Assembly (NCBI GenBank): GCA_019117495.1
Contig: DWZP01000027.1
Location: 14,676-78,675 of the forward strand
DNA from: Fusicatenibacter_A intestinipullorum
GTDB lineage: Bacteria; Bacillota; Negativicutes; Acidaminococcales; Acidaminococcaceae
Length of the DNA stretch: 64,000 nt
Direction: 5' to 3'
The position numbers were made by a program, and so were the translations under genes. This document shows positions 1 to 8,179 of the stretch, piece after piece. How positions within the stretch are numbered: position 1 is the first letter of the stretch; each line of letters starts with the position of its first letter. Below the pieces are notes generated by a model that saw only the letters and a list, made by a program, of their open reading frames with translations, was not told where the DNA came from and searched no databases.

Positions 1-722
1 GCGCTCCCGGCAGCCGCATGGGCACCACCCGCGCGCAGTGGGATGAGCAAATGACGCCGGAGCTTACGGCGATGCTGGATGGCTTGCATTTCCACACGCT
101 GTGCGAGCAGGATGCCGGTGACTTGGAAATAACTTTACAAGCCGTTGAACAGCGTTTCGGCGATGTGCTGCCCAAAATGCAGTGGCTTAATTTTGGCGGC
201 GGGCACCATATTACCCGCCCCGGTTATAACATCAGCCTGCTGGAACGATGCATTAATTATGCGCAGCAAAAATGGGGCGTAACCGTGTACTTGGAACCTG
301 GCGAAGCCTGCGCTTTAAACGCCGGTTACTTGGCAACGCTCGTGCTGGATATAATCAAAAACGGCAGCACCAATATCGCGATACTTGATACCAGTGCTGC
401 CTGCCACATGCCCGATGTTTTAGAAATGCCATACCGTCCGCCGCTGTACGGCGCAGGCGACTCCGCAGAAAAAAGTTATACCTGCCGTTTGGGCAGCCAA
501 ACCTGCCTTGCGGGAGATGTTATCGGCGATTACAGCTTTGACGCGCCGCTTGCCGAAGGCGATATGCTTTTATTTGGCGACATGGCAATTTACACCACCT
601 GCAAAAACAATACCTTTAACGGCATGCCGCTGCCTGCCATTTATTCATATACGGCATCAGGGCAGCTTAAGCTGATTAAAAAATTTAACTACAACGATTT
701 TAAAAGCCGCTTGGGCAGATAA
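1..722 (+). CDS. nspC: Carboxynorspermidine/carboxyspermidine decarboxylase, C-terminal part
   Basis: This is the 3' part of a PLP-dependent fold III decarboxylase that removes the carboxyl group from carboxy(nor)spermidine, the last step of the alternative spermidine route. The frame is open from base 3 (APGSRMG), so the start and the PLP-binding lysine lie upstream of the window. Family marks are GLHFHTLCEQ, the glycine-rich NFGGGHH, LEPGEA, and the catalytic cysteine segment TCLAGDVIGDY near the C-terminus. An intrinsic terminator follows directly, so this is the last gene of its transcript. A SpeD-like gene lacking its catalytic serine lies at 39.9 kb, which agrees with spermidine being made by this route. 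Confidence 0.93.
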   Translation, partial: APGSRMGTTRAQWDEQMTPELTAMLDGLHFHTLCEQDAGDLEITLQAVEQRFGDVLPKMQWLNFGGGHHITRPGYNISLLERCINYAQQKWGVTVYLEPGEACALNAGYLATLVLDIIKNGSTNIAILDTSAACHMPDVLEMPYRPPLYGAGDSAEKSYTCRLGSQTCLAGDVIGDYSFDAPLAEGDMLLFGDMAIYTTCKNNTFNGMPLPAIYSYTASGQLKLIKKFNYNDFKSRLGR

Positions 723-740
723 TTGAATAACGGCAAAAGA

Positions 741-773
741 AAACCTCCGCAAAAATTTTCTGCGGAGGTTTTT
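741..773 (+). terminator. Intrinsic terminator after nspC
   Basis: An 11-bp inverted repeat (arms 741-751 and 761-771) has a 9-base loop and runs into T residues. It sits 18 bases after the nspC stop codon. Confidence 0.85.
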
Positions 774-820
774 GCGTACCGGCATTTTTAAACGGCTGTG
801 GTAAAATGCTGCGGCATAAT

Positions 821-843
821 AAAAAAAGCCGCGCTCCGGCGGC
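821..843 (-). terminator. Minus-strand intrinsic terminator downstream of lgt
   Basis: A 5-bp GC-only stem (GCCGC/GCGGC) with a 6-base loop is followed on the minus strand by seven T residues. It ends either the candidate small RNA or a long lgt 3' tail. Confidence 0.65.
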
Positions 844-957
844 ATTTTAACGTAAAGAGAAACAGCGCTTGCAGGGGATTAGTGCAAGCGCCGCTCTCTA
901 GGAAAGCTGTTTATGATGAATTTGATGGGAAGGGTTTAGCAAGTTCTCACTTGCTAT
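821..957 (-). ncRNA. Candidate structured small RNA between nspC and lgt
   Basis: The 347-base gap between nspC and lgt has no credible gene but is structured on the minus strand. Reading down from 957 there is a 7-bp hairpin with a GAGA tetraloop (955-938), a single-stranded linker, and a long hairpin (899-856) with a perfect inner 9-bp stem (GCGCTTGCA) plus an outer AGAGA/TCTCT stem. A terminator (843-821) follows. A perfect -10 box TATAAT (969-964) would place the 5' end at about 957, two bases before the first hairpin. No good -35 box is visible. It matches no RNA family I recognise and could instead be the 3' tail of the lgt transcript. Confidence 0.4.
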
Positions 958-1069
958 GGCTTTATTATACAAAATATATTTGACATAAAAAGGGCAAGAA
1001 TTTGAACAGTTTGTGAACATATAAAAATTTTTAATCATTCGTCATTTATAATAAGTTTAATATTTTTTA

Positions 1070-1873
1070 TTATTTTTTTGATGCAGTTTTGGAAGCGTCT
1101 GTTTTCTTTTTATCCTTCACGCCGCAGTAAATAAAGGCGGCAAGCGCAATTAAAAAGAATATCAAGCTTGTTGCCTGCGCCGATTTTAAGCCGAACAGGA
1201 ACGGTTCCACGTAGTCGCCGCGCAGCATTTCCAGCCCAAAGCGCACGGCTGAATACAGCATAACATAAAGGCACATAACCTGCCCTCTGGCGTGGCCGCA
1301 GGCGCGGAAGATTAATAAAAGGGCAAAAATTACAACGTCCAGCTGGCCTTCCCAAACTTCCGCAGGCCAAAGCGGCTGGCTGCCGTAGGTTTTGTGTGCC
1401 AGCGTGCCAACGGGGTACAGAATGCCGAAGTTGCCGCCGGTAGGGGTGCCGAAGGCATCGCCGTTCAGCAGGTTTGCCATGCGCCCAACCGCCTGCCCTA
1501 TAAGAATGGAGGGAGTAACGATATCGGCAAAGGCAACCCAGTCGATATTATGGCGCTTGCAGTACCAAATGCCGGTAAGCACGCCTGCAATAATGCCGCC
1601 CTGCACTGCCATGCCGCCCTGCCATACAAAGGGAATTTCCAGCAGGTGGTGCTGGTAGTAATCCCAGTCGAAAAAAAACACATCCCACAGGCGCGCGCCG
1701 ATAAGCCCGGCAAAACCGCCGTAAATGCCGATATCAAGAACGTGCTGGTGCCAGCGTCCGTCCTGCTTGGCTAAAAAGTAGGCCACGCCCGTTGCCAGAA
1801 AAATGCTCATACATAAAACCAGCCCGTACATACGGATTGGGAAATCGCCGATGTAAAAAAGATATTGATGCAT
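1070..1873 (-). CDS. lgt: Prolipoprotein diacylglyceryl transferase
   Basis: Lgt moves a diacylglyceryl group from phosphatidylglycerol to the lipobox cysteine of prolipoproteins in the inner membrane. The protein has 267 residues with about seven hydrophobic segments, the Lgt signature region GRMANLLNGDAFG, and the conserved late segment RFGLEMLRGDYVEP. The C-terminus is a lysine-rich tail (KKTDASKTASKK). The ATG is preceded by AGGAGGT at good spacing. It is a single minus-strand gene, divergent from sufC. No clear terminator hairpin follows its stop codon. Confidence 0.95.
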   Translation of the reverse strand: MHQYLFYIGDFPIRMYGLVLCMSIFLATGVAYFLAKQDGRWHQHVLDIGIYGGFAGLIGARLWDVFFFDWDYYQHHLLEIPFVWQGGMAVQGGIIAGVLTGIWYCKRHNIDWVAFADIVTPSILIGQAVGRMANLLNGDAFGTPTGGNFGILYPVGTLAHKTYGSQPLWPAEVWEGQLDVVIFALLLIFRACGHARGQVMCLYVMLYSAVRFGLEMLRGDYVEPFLFGLKSAQATSLIFFLIALAAFIYCGVKDKKKTDASKTASKK

Positions 1874-2035
1874 AGTTACCTCCTGCTTATAATAAAAGCG
1901 TTGTTATTATTGTAGCACATGTATAAATAAATGGCTATGGAGAAATTCCTACAAAAAAAGTATGGAATTAATTTGGAAGCTGTGTTATAATGATAACGCA
2001 ATCAAAGCAAATCCTGAAGAAAGAAGGTAAATTAA

Positions 2036-2839
2036 GTGTTAAAAATAGAGCATTTGTCCGTGGCTGTACGCGGGCGTAAAATACTTAACGATATTAATCT
2101 GCATATTAAACCAGGCGAAGTTCATGTGCTGTTCGGGCCTAACGGCACCGGCAAATCCACCCTTATTGGTGCGATTATGGGCTTTAACCGTTACGAAATT
2201 TTAGAAGGCAAAATTTATTTTAAAGGGCAGGACATTACAGATATGAGCTGCGACGAAAGGGCAAGGCTCGGCGTTGGCGTAATGATTCAGCGCCCGCCGA
2301 CGATACGCGGGCTTTCGCTGCGCAAAATGGTGGAAATTTGCGGTGCAACCAGTGAAGAAGCTGAAACAATGGCTAAATGGATGGGGCTGGATAATTTCCT
2401 CGACCGCAGCGTTAACGACGGCTTCAGCGGCGGCGAGTTAAAACGCTGCGAGCTTTTGCAGCTGATGGCGCAGAACCCCGACCTGCTTTTGCTGGATGAA
2501 CCGGAAAGCGGCGTTGACCTGGAAAACATTGCCCTTGTCGGCAAAGCCGTAAACTATATTCTGCATACCGAACCGTGCGGCGGCGCGGGCTGCGATAAGC
2601 CGTGCTGCATTAAAAACCAGGGCTGGGAAAACTATAATCCGCTGGAAAGCAAACGCAGCGGGCTGATTATTACCCATTCCGGTCATATTTTAAAATATGT
2701 GCCAGCCAGCCATGCGCATATTCTTTATGAAGGAAAAATGACCTGTGCCTGCGGTGACCCGCTGGACGTACTGAACTGCATTGGGCAGGCAGGTTATGAA
2801 ACCTGTGTGAAACGCGGCAAATGCGAGGTGAAAAAATAA
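2036..2839 (+). CDS. sufC: FeS cluster assembly ATPase SufC
   Basis: SufC is the cytosolic ABC-type ATPase that drives the SufB scaffold in iron-sulfur cluster assembly. Seen here are Walker A GPNGTGKST (34-42), signature SGGELKR (131-137), Walker B LLLLDEP (150-156) and switch histidine H214. The GTG start follows AAGGT. Between Walker B and the switch histidine is an extra stretch of about 30 residues with C181, C186, C190 and C191, and five more cysteines lie in the last 31 residues. E. coli SufC, as I recall it, has nothing similar. The stop codon overlaps the sufB start (TAATG), so the two are coupled and form a minimal SufCB pair. Confidence 0.93.
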   Translation: MLKIEHLSVAVRGRKILNDINLHIKPGEVHVLFGPNGTGKSTLIGAIMGFNRYEILEGKIYFKGQDITDMSCDERARLGVGVMIQRPPTIRGLSLRKMVEICGATSEEAETMAKWMGLDNFLDRSVNDGFSGGELKRCELLQLMAQNPDLLLLDEPESGVDLENIALVGKAVNYILHTEPCGGAGCDKPCCIKNQGWENYNPLESKRSGLIITHSGHILKYVPASHAHILYEGKMTCACGDPLDVLNCIGQAGYETCVKRGKCEVKK

Positions 2840-4059
2840 TGGATAATAAAAAACTTACTGCTGCACTTGAGAAAAAAGCCGTTTACGGCAATGACATAGA
2901 TTTAAGCTCTTACAGCGACAGCGATAAGGGCAGCCTTAAAAGCGTGGATGACCTTTCGGAAGCAACGCGCGGGCGCCTGGAATACGTTGGCATTGAAACC
3001 GGCGTGGCGGAAGAAGAAAGCCGCAGCGCTTCGTTTGTGCAGCTTGATAACAATGCTGTGGAAATTAAAGTAAAAAAACAAACTCCGCTGGAGCTGATGA
3101 GCACCGGCAAAGCTGCCGAAAAATATCCGGAGCTGGTGGAAAAATACTGGTGGAAGGCTGTGCAGCCCGATACAGATAAATATACTGCAAGAACCGCCCT
3201 TGAAAAAGAACAGGGTTATTTTATCCGCGTAAAGGCGGGCGAAAAAATTACCACGCCGCTGCAGGCCTGCATGTGCATCAGCCACGACCAGCAGCTGCAG
3301 CATGTGCACAATGTTATTATTGTTGAGGACGGCGCTGAACTGAGCATTATTTCCGGCTGTACTTCTGCTCATGAAGTTGAAAACGGCATGCATATCGGCA
3401 TCAGCGAAATGTATATCGGCAAAAATGCCAAGCTGAGCTTTACCATGATTCACAGCTGGGGTGAAAACGTTGTGGTGCGCCCGCGTACTGTTGCCATGGT
3501 GGAAGAAGGCGGCCAGTATATCTCCAACTATGTTTTAATTGAAAAAGCAAAGGATGTGCAGATGTACCCGACCGTTAACTTAAACGGCAAAAACGCCGTT
3601 GCACGCCTGAACTCCATTCTGGTTGCGCCGGAAGGTTCGCACCTTGATATCGGCGGCAGGGTTGTGCTTAATGCGGACGGCTGCCGTGCCGAATCTATTA
3701 CCCGCACCATTTCTACCGGCGGCGAGGTTATTAACCGCGGCTGCATGATTGGCAAGGTTGAAGGCGTGCGCGCCCATTTGGAATGCGACGGCCTGATGCT
3801 GAGCAATAAAGGTTATATTCTGGCAATTCCAGAGCTTGACGCACAGACCGGCAACGCCGAAATGAGCCACGAAGCTGCCGTTGGCCGCATTAACCCCGAA
3901 GAAATTGAGTACCTTATGGCGCGCGGCATGAGCGAGGATGACGCTACGGCAACCATTGTGCGCGGCTTCCTGAACGTTAATATTGAAGGCTTGCCCGACA
4001 GCCTTGCCAAAAAAATTCATACTACGCTGGACAGCTTTAAATATAACAAAGGAATGTAA
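2839..4059 (+). CDS. sufB: SufB/SufD-family FeS cluster scaffold protein
   Basis: This is the scaffold partner of SufC, with the SufB/SufD core beta-helix in the middle and C-terminal half (segments such as GRVVLNADGCRAESI, AHLECDG and AEMSHEAAVGRI). I chose the ATG at 2839 because GAGGTG lies eight bases upstream and it shares one base with the sufC stop; a longer in-frame reading from 2821 has no ribosome site. At 406 residues it is shorter than E. coli SufB and resembles the single SufB of two-gene systems. No SufD, SufS or SufU is nearby. Confidence 0.9.
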   Translation: MDNKKLTAALEKKAVYGNDIDLSSYSDSDKGSLKSVDDLSEATRGRLEYVGIETGVAEEESRSASFVQLDNNAVEIKVKKQTPLELMSTGKAAEKYPELVEKYWWKAVQPDTDKYTARTALEKEQGYFIRVKAGEKITTPLQACMCISHDQQLQHVHNVIIVEDGAELSIISGCTSAHEVENGMHIGISEMYIGKNAKLSFTMIHSWGENVVVRPRTVAMVEEGGQYISNYVLIEKAKDVQMYPTVNLNGKNAVARLNSILVAPEGSHLDIGGRVVLNADGCRAESITRTISTGGEVINRGCMIGKVEGVRAHLECDGLMLSNKGYILAIPELDAQTGNAEMSHEAAVGRINPEEIEYLMARGMSEDDATATIVRGFLNVNIEGLPDSLAKKIHTTLDSFKYNKGM

Positions 4060-4080
4060 CAATACTTACAATAAAAACTA

Positions 4081-4109
4081 TTGTCCTTCTGGCGTGTAAG
4101 TGTTATAAT
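4081..4109 (+). promoter_or_regulatory. Sigma-70-type promoter for the DASS transporter
   Basis: TTGTCC (4081-4086), a 17-base spacer and TATAAT (4104-4109) predict transcription from about 4116, only two bases before the leader hairpins. Confidence 0.7.
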
Positions 4110-4117
4110 TTATTTAA

Positions 4118-4157
4118 GCAAAGAGGCTTGCGTTTTAATGCGCAGGTCTCTTTTTTA
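4118..4157 (+). promoter_or_regulatory. Attenuator-like leader with terminator before the DASS transporter
   Basis: A terminator hairpin (10 bp with two G-T pairs, arms 4123-4132 and 4141-4150, then TTTTTT) lies between promoter and gene. A smaller competing hairpin (stem GCAA/TTGC, 4118-4121 with 4128-4131) has a six-base loop AGAGGC with A at position 1 and G at position 4. It shares bases with the terminator's 5' arm, so the two cannot form together. The glutamine synthetase leader near 17.8 kb has the same arrangement. The controlling factor is unknown; ANTAR-type antitermination is one candidate. Confidence 0.5.
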
Positions 4158-4188
4158 TTTTAATTTTTGTTTGAGGGGATGTGTTTTT

Positions 4189-5676
4189 ATGAGAGAGGAA
4201 ACTGCTTTAAAACAGGCTGAGCCGGGTTTTATGAAACGCTTTGGGTTTTATATTGCGCTTGCTGTTCTGGCTGTTATTGTGCTTCTTCCCACGCCGGAAG
4301 GCCTGTCGGTAGCAGGGCACAGGATGATTGGGGTTATGGTGTTTTCTGTAATTGTCTGGGCAACAACGGCTATTTCGTACCCTGTAAGCGCGGGCGTGAT
4401 AATTGTTTTAATTGCCCTTCTGGTTGGGTTTGCGCCTAACGAGGCAACCGGCAGGCTGTATGGCACAAGTGCCGGGCTCGGCATGGCGCTGAAAGGGTTT
4501 TCGTCAACAGCCTTCTGCCTTGTGGCGGCTGCTATGTTTCTGGCGGCAGCCATGACCAAAACCGGGCTTGATAAACGTATTGCCCTGATGATACTTTCAA
4601 AAGTAGGGGCAAAAGCAAACCGCGTTTTGCTGGGCGTTATTTTGTGCGGCTTTATTTTAAGCTTTTTTGTGCCGAGCACAACGGCGCGCGTTGCCTGCCT
4701 TGTCCCCATTGTTATGGGCATGATTAAAGCCTTCGGCGTACCGCTGAAAAGCCGTTTTGCAGGCATGCTGATGATTACCGTGGCGCAGGTTGACAGCGTA
4801 TGGAATGTAGGCATAAAAACCGCGGCGGCGCAGAACATGGTTGCGGTAAACTTCATCAGCCAGACGCTTGGCGTTGATATTTCGTGGCTGGACTGGTTTA
4901 TTGCCGCTGCCCCGTTTGCCGTACTGATGTCGGCCGCGCTTTATAAGCTGATGCTGCACATTATGCCGCCTGAAATTGATGAAATTGCCGGCGGGCAGGC
5001 AACGGTAACACGCCTGCTGAAAGAAATGGGCAAAATAAGCGCCGACGAATTAAAGCTTTTGGTAATTTCGCTGTGCCTGCTGTTCTTCTGGACTACCGAA
5101 AAAGTTTTGCATAGTATAGATACTTCTACCAGTACCATGGTGGCGATAACACTTTTAATGCTGCCCAAAATCGGCGTAATGCACTGGAACGAAACCGTAA
5201 ATAAAATTAACTGGGGCACGGTTGTGCTGTTCGGCGTGGGCATTTCGCTCGGCAGCGCGCTGCTTTCCACAAAAGCTGCAACCTGGCTTGCCAACCAGAT
5301 AGTTTCCATCTTTGCTCTGGAAAGTTCTACCACTTTAATGGTGCTGGCTATAATGACCGTTTTCCTTATCGTAATCCACATGGGCTTTGCCAGTGCCACC
5401 GGCCTTGCTTCGGCCATTATACCGATAATAATTTCCGTACTGCAGCAGCTTAAAACGCCGGGCGTTAACGTTGTAGGCATGACGATGATTTTGCAGTACG
5501 TTGTAAGCTTTGGTTTTATTCTGCCTGTAAATGCACCGCAGAACATGATTGCTTACGGCACCGATACTTTTGAAGTTAACGACTTTGTAAAATCGGGCAT
5601 ACCGCTTACGCTTATAGCCTTTGCGCTGATAATGCTTTTAGGCGCGACATACTGGAAATGGATGGGTTTGGTGTAA
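4189..5676 (+). CDS. DASS-family sodium-coupled anion/dicarboxylate transporter
   Basis: An inner-membrane carrier of the divalent anion:Na+ symporter family (CitT/SdcS type), probably importing di- or tricarboxylates; the exact substrate cannot be read from sequence. It has 495 residues and many hydrophobic segments. The two family repeat signatures are visible as SFFVPSTTARVACLVPI in the first half and ILPVNAPQNMIAYGTDTF near the end. I chose the ATG at 4189 because GAGGGGA lies nine bases upstream; the frame is open further upstream but without a ribosome site and inside the leader. It is transcribed alone from 4081 and ends at a strong terminator. Confidence 0.88.
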   Translation: MREETALKQAEPGFMKRFGFYIALAVLAVIVLLPTPEGLSVAGHRMIGVMVFSVIVWATTAISYPVSAGVIIVLIALLVGFAPNEATGRLYGTSAGLGMALKGFSSTAFCLVAAAMFLAAAMTKTGLDKRIALMILSKVGAKANRVLLGVILCGFILSFFVPSTTARVACLVPIVMGMIKAFGVPLKSRFAGMLMITVAQVDSVWNVGIKTAAAQNMVAVNFISQTLGVDISWLDWFIAAAPFAVLMSAALYKLMLHIMPPEIDEIAGGQATVTRLLKEMGKISADELKLLVISLCLLFFWTTEKVLHSIDTSTSTMVAITLLMLPKIGVMHWNETVNKINWGTVVLFGVGISLGSALLSTKAATWLANQIVSIFALESSTTLMVLAIMTVFLIVIHMGFASATGLASAIIPIIISVLQQLKTPGVNVVGMTMILQYVVSFGFILPVNAPQNMIAYGTDTFEVNDFVKSGIPLTLIAFALIMLLGATYWKWMGLV

Positions 5677-5722
5677 AAAGCTGCCTTGTCTACAAAATTA
5701 GTTAAAACAGGATAATAAAAAT

Positions 5723-5760
5723 AAAATCTCCGGTTTGGCATATTGCTTTCCGGAGATTTT
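5723..5760. terminator. Bidirectional terminator between the transporter and fic
   Basis: A perfect 11-bp repeat (AAAATCTCCGG with its complement) spans 5723-5760, with A residues before and T residues after. It lies between two convergent genes. Confidence 0.8.
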
Positions 5761-5762
5761 GC

Positions 5763-6374
5763 TTATTTATTTAAGTTTTCTGTTTTATAAGTATTATAAC
5801 CTTCGTAGTTGTAGCTGGCGTCGATACCTTTCATACAAACGTCCCGGTCATTAATTTTATCCGTCAGGGCAGATTTTAACAGCAGTTTTATTTCGGTATC
5901 TTTTATTGGGCTGCGTTCCATGGCGAGCAAATAATCTTCTTTGTCAATTTTGCTCCAGTCAATTACAAGATGCAGCTCTGTTTTTAAAATATGGTCCAGC
6001 CATATCCGAGTGCTGCGCCCGTTGCCTTCGCGGAAGGGATGGGCAACATTCATTTCCACATATTTGGCGATAATTTCATCAAAAGAATTTTGCGGCATTT
6101 TGCTGATGCTTTCAAGTGCATCCGAAAGGTACAGCGCCGGTACAAAACGGAAGCTGCCTTTGGCGATATTTACTGTGCGTATCTGCCCGGCAAAATCGTA
6201 AATGTCTTCAAACAAAAATTTGTGAATGGCCGCAAGCGCAGAAAAGGAACCTGCTTCAAGGCAGTTTAAAAAGCCGGTTTCAAAAAGCAGCAGCGCTTTG
6301 CGTTTGGTAATTTTTTCTTCTTCGTTTGCAAGCTGTAAGGAATTGGAAATGCCAAGTTTATTTTCAAGAGTCAT
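5763..6374 (-). CDS. Fic domain protein with C-terminal self-inhibitory motif
   Basis: Fic enzymes usually transfer AMP from ATP to a hydroxyl side chain of a target protein. The catalytic loop HPFREGNGRSTR is complete (H112-R123). The C-terminus carries SYNYEG (187-192), which fits the [S/T]xxxE[G/N] inhibitory motif of class III Fic proteins (NmFic type), where the glutamate blocks ATP binding. That explains why no separate antitoxin gene is adjacent. I chose the ATG at 6374 (203 residues) because CGGAG lies upstream; a longer frame to 6539 encodes non-Fic sequence. The gene is more AT-rich than its neighbours, so it may be acquired. Confidence 0.88.
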   Translation of the reverse strand: MTLENKLGISNSLQLANEEEKITKRKALLLFETGFLNCLEAGSFSALAAIHKFLFEDIYDFAGQIRTVNIAKGSFRFVPALYLSDALESISKMPQNSFDEIIAKYVEMNVAHPFREGNGRSTRIWLDHILKTELHLVIDWSKIDKEDYLLAMERSPIKDTEIKLLLKSALTDKINDRDVCMKGIDASYNYEGYNTYKTENLNK

Positions 6375-6561
6375 TGTAGTTCTCCGTAGTTTATTTTTGT
6401 TTCTATTATAAAACGGCGTAAGGCTAAAAGTAAATAAAAATTGCAGCTGATAATAAGCAGCACGGAGAAATAAAGTCACAAATTTTTCACAAATAAAAAC
6501 AGAATTTGTGGGAAAAGTTTCTGCACCGGCGAATATCAATTACCCGGAAAGGGGTGCAGCG

Positions 6562-7779
6562 GTGCAGCAGTACAGGTGGAAAGCGGTAGATTCTTCCGGC
6601 GTGAGCCGCAGCGGGGTTTACAGTGCTGCCAGCGAATTTGAGGCAGCGGCTTTTGTGCGCAGCAATTATGGTTATTTAACGCTTTTGCAGCCGGAAAAGC
6701 CAGCAAGTGCCCTGGCAAAAACGCAGGGGCTGTTTAAGTTTAGCAAAATTAAAAACAGTTTAACCGATGAAGAAAAAACGGTGTTTTTCAGCCAGCTGGC
6801 GCTGATGCTTAACAGCGGGCTGCCGCTTTTAAAGGCGCTTGGCGTATTGGCAGAGCGCCTGCCGCCAAAGACGGCGCAGCTTTGCCTTGGCATTGAGCGC
6901 GATTTAAAAATGGGCACGAGTTTTGCAGGCTGCATAAAAAACAGGCAGGAGGTATGGGGCTCATTGCCTGCGGCGGTGGCCGAAGCAGGTGAAAACGGCG
7001 GTATTTTATGCGAAATGCTGGAAGAACTGGCAGAATATTATAAATTGCAGGTGCAGATGAAGCGTTTTCTTAAAAATATATCTTTGTATCCGCTCTTTCT
7101 TTTTTCAGCTTCATTGGCAACGGCAGTTTTATTTATTGTGCAGGTTCTGCCGCTGTTTAAAGATTTATATGCTTCGATGAATGCCCAGCTTCCGCTGTAT
7201 TTAAAGCTGCTTTTTGCCGTGCAGGAATTTTTGGCTGCCAATATGCCGGCAGCGTGCGTATTGCTGCCAGTAGTTTTGGTAATTGCGGCGGTGCGGCGCA
7301 GGCAGCTGCTTGAACTTGTGTTTAAAATACCGTTTTTTAAAGCGCAAAAAGAACTGTATCTGGAAATTCGCTTTAACAAAGTGCTGGCGCTGCTTCTGCA
7401 CGGCGGCATACCTCTGCCGCAGGCGGCGCAGATTGCAGGCTCGGCGTTGGGGGATGCCGGGCTGTGCCGCAGGGCGGAAGTTTTTGCCGCTGACGTGCTG
7501 CGTGGCGTTAACCCGGCAGAGGCGGCATTAAAGGCAAAACCGTTATTTGGCAGTTTAAGTGCGGAATTTATCGGCGTGGGGGCCGAAACGGGACGTCTGC
7601 CGGAAATGTTAATGCGCGCCGCAGAAATTTTGCAGTACCGTTTTGACGATACGCTGAAAAATTTAAAAACAGTGCTGGAGCCGCTGCTTTTAACAGTGGC
7701 GGCCGGGGTTGTTTCGGCTGTGATTCTGGCTGTGGCTGCACCAATGTTTTCCTTATCGGGCGCGCTGCCCGGATTTTGA
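6562..7779 (+). CDS. GspF/PilC/ComGB-type pseudopilus inner-membrane protein
   Basis: This is the polytopic platform protein that couples the assembly ATPase to pilin addition in type II secretion, type IV pilus and ComG systems. Two T2SSF domains are visible: the first around NSGLPLLKALGVLAERLPP, the second around LLLHGGIPLPQAAQIAG, each before hydrophobic segments. I chose the GTG at 6562 because GGAAAGGGG precedes it and GspF proteins begin close to the YRWKAVD-type sequence; the GTG at 6508 has no ribosome site. It heads six tightly packed genes. No ATPase gene lies upstream, where fic is divergent. Confidence 0.87.
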   Translation: MQQYRWKAVDSSGVSRSGVYSAASEFEAAAFVRSNYGYLTLLQPEKPASALAKTQGLFKFSKIKNSLTDEEKTVFFSQLALMLNSGLPLLKALGVLAERLPPKTAQLCLGIERDLKMGTSFAGCIKNRQEVWGSLPAAVAEAGENGGILCEMLEELAEYYKLQVQMKRFLKNISLYPLFLFSASLATAVLFIVQVLPLFKDLYASMNAQLPLYLKLLFAVQEFLAANMPAACVLLPVVLVIAAVRRRQLLELVFKIPFFKAQKELYLEIRFNKVLALLLHGGIPLPQAAQIAGSALGDAGLCRRAEVFAADVLRGVNPAEAALKAKPLFGSLSAEFIGVGAETGRLPEMLMRAAEILQYRFDDTLKNLKTVLEPLLLTVAAGVVSAVILAVAAPMFSLSGALPGF

Positions 7780-7798
7780 TTATGGAAGGAGTTATAAT

Positions 7799-8179
7799 TT
7801 GCTTAACAAATTACGCGGCAATGCCGGGTTTACTTTATTGGAAGTTTTGGCGGTGGTGGCTTTGTTAGGCGTTTTGGGTGCCATGCTTTTACCGTCGCTT
7901 GACAGCGCAGCCGGACGCGCTAAAAACGCGCGCCTTGAAAGCGACCTGGCAACAATTGATAACGCCATTTTGCTTTATAAAATGGATAACGGCACCTGCC
8001 CGAGCGCTTTAAGCGACCTGGTGGACGAATACATTGCCAAAGGCAAGGAGTTTAAAGATGCTACCGGAACGGAGCTGGTGTACACTCCTTCCGGAGACAA
8101 GCTGACTTATACTTTGAAAGGCAAAAATGCGGACGGTGAACCGGTAACGTCCGACGGCAGCAGTGACGCTGAAGAATAA
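7799..8179 (+). CDS. Major prepilin-like protein (ComGC/GspG type)
   Basis: A short prepilin of 126 residues. The leader MLNKLRGNAG is followed by FTLLEVLAVVALLG, the prepilin peptidase site G-F with glutamate at mature position 5, then one hydrophobic helix and a small soluble domain. Length and position right after the GspF-like gene fit the major pseudopilin. The start is TTG with GGAAGGA eight bases upstream. The acidic tail (SDGSSDAEE) overlaps the next gene. Confidence 0.88.
   Translation: MLNKLRGNAGFTLLEVLAVVALLGVLGAMLLPSLDSAAGRAKNARLESDLATIDNAILLYKMDNGTCPSALSDLVDEYIAKGKEFKDATGTELVYTPSGDKLTYTLKGKNADGEPVTSDGSSDAEE

Noticed and set aside
798..983. A 61-codon plus-strand frame between nspC and lgt
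   Set aside because: It runs through several hairpins, lacks a ribosome site, and has an unlikely composition. The structure is better explained by a minus-strand RNA.
980..985. TTGACA on the plus strand in the nspC-lgt gap
   Set aside because: No -10 box at suitable distance and no plus-strand gene follows; lgt is on the minus strand.
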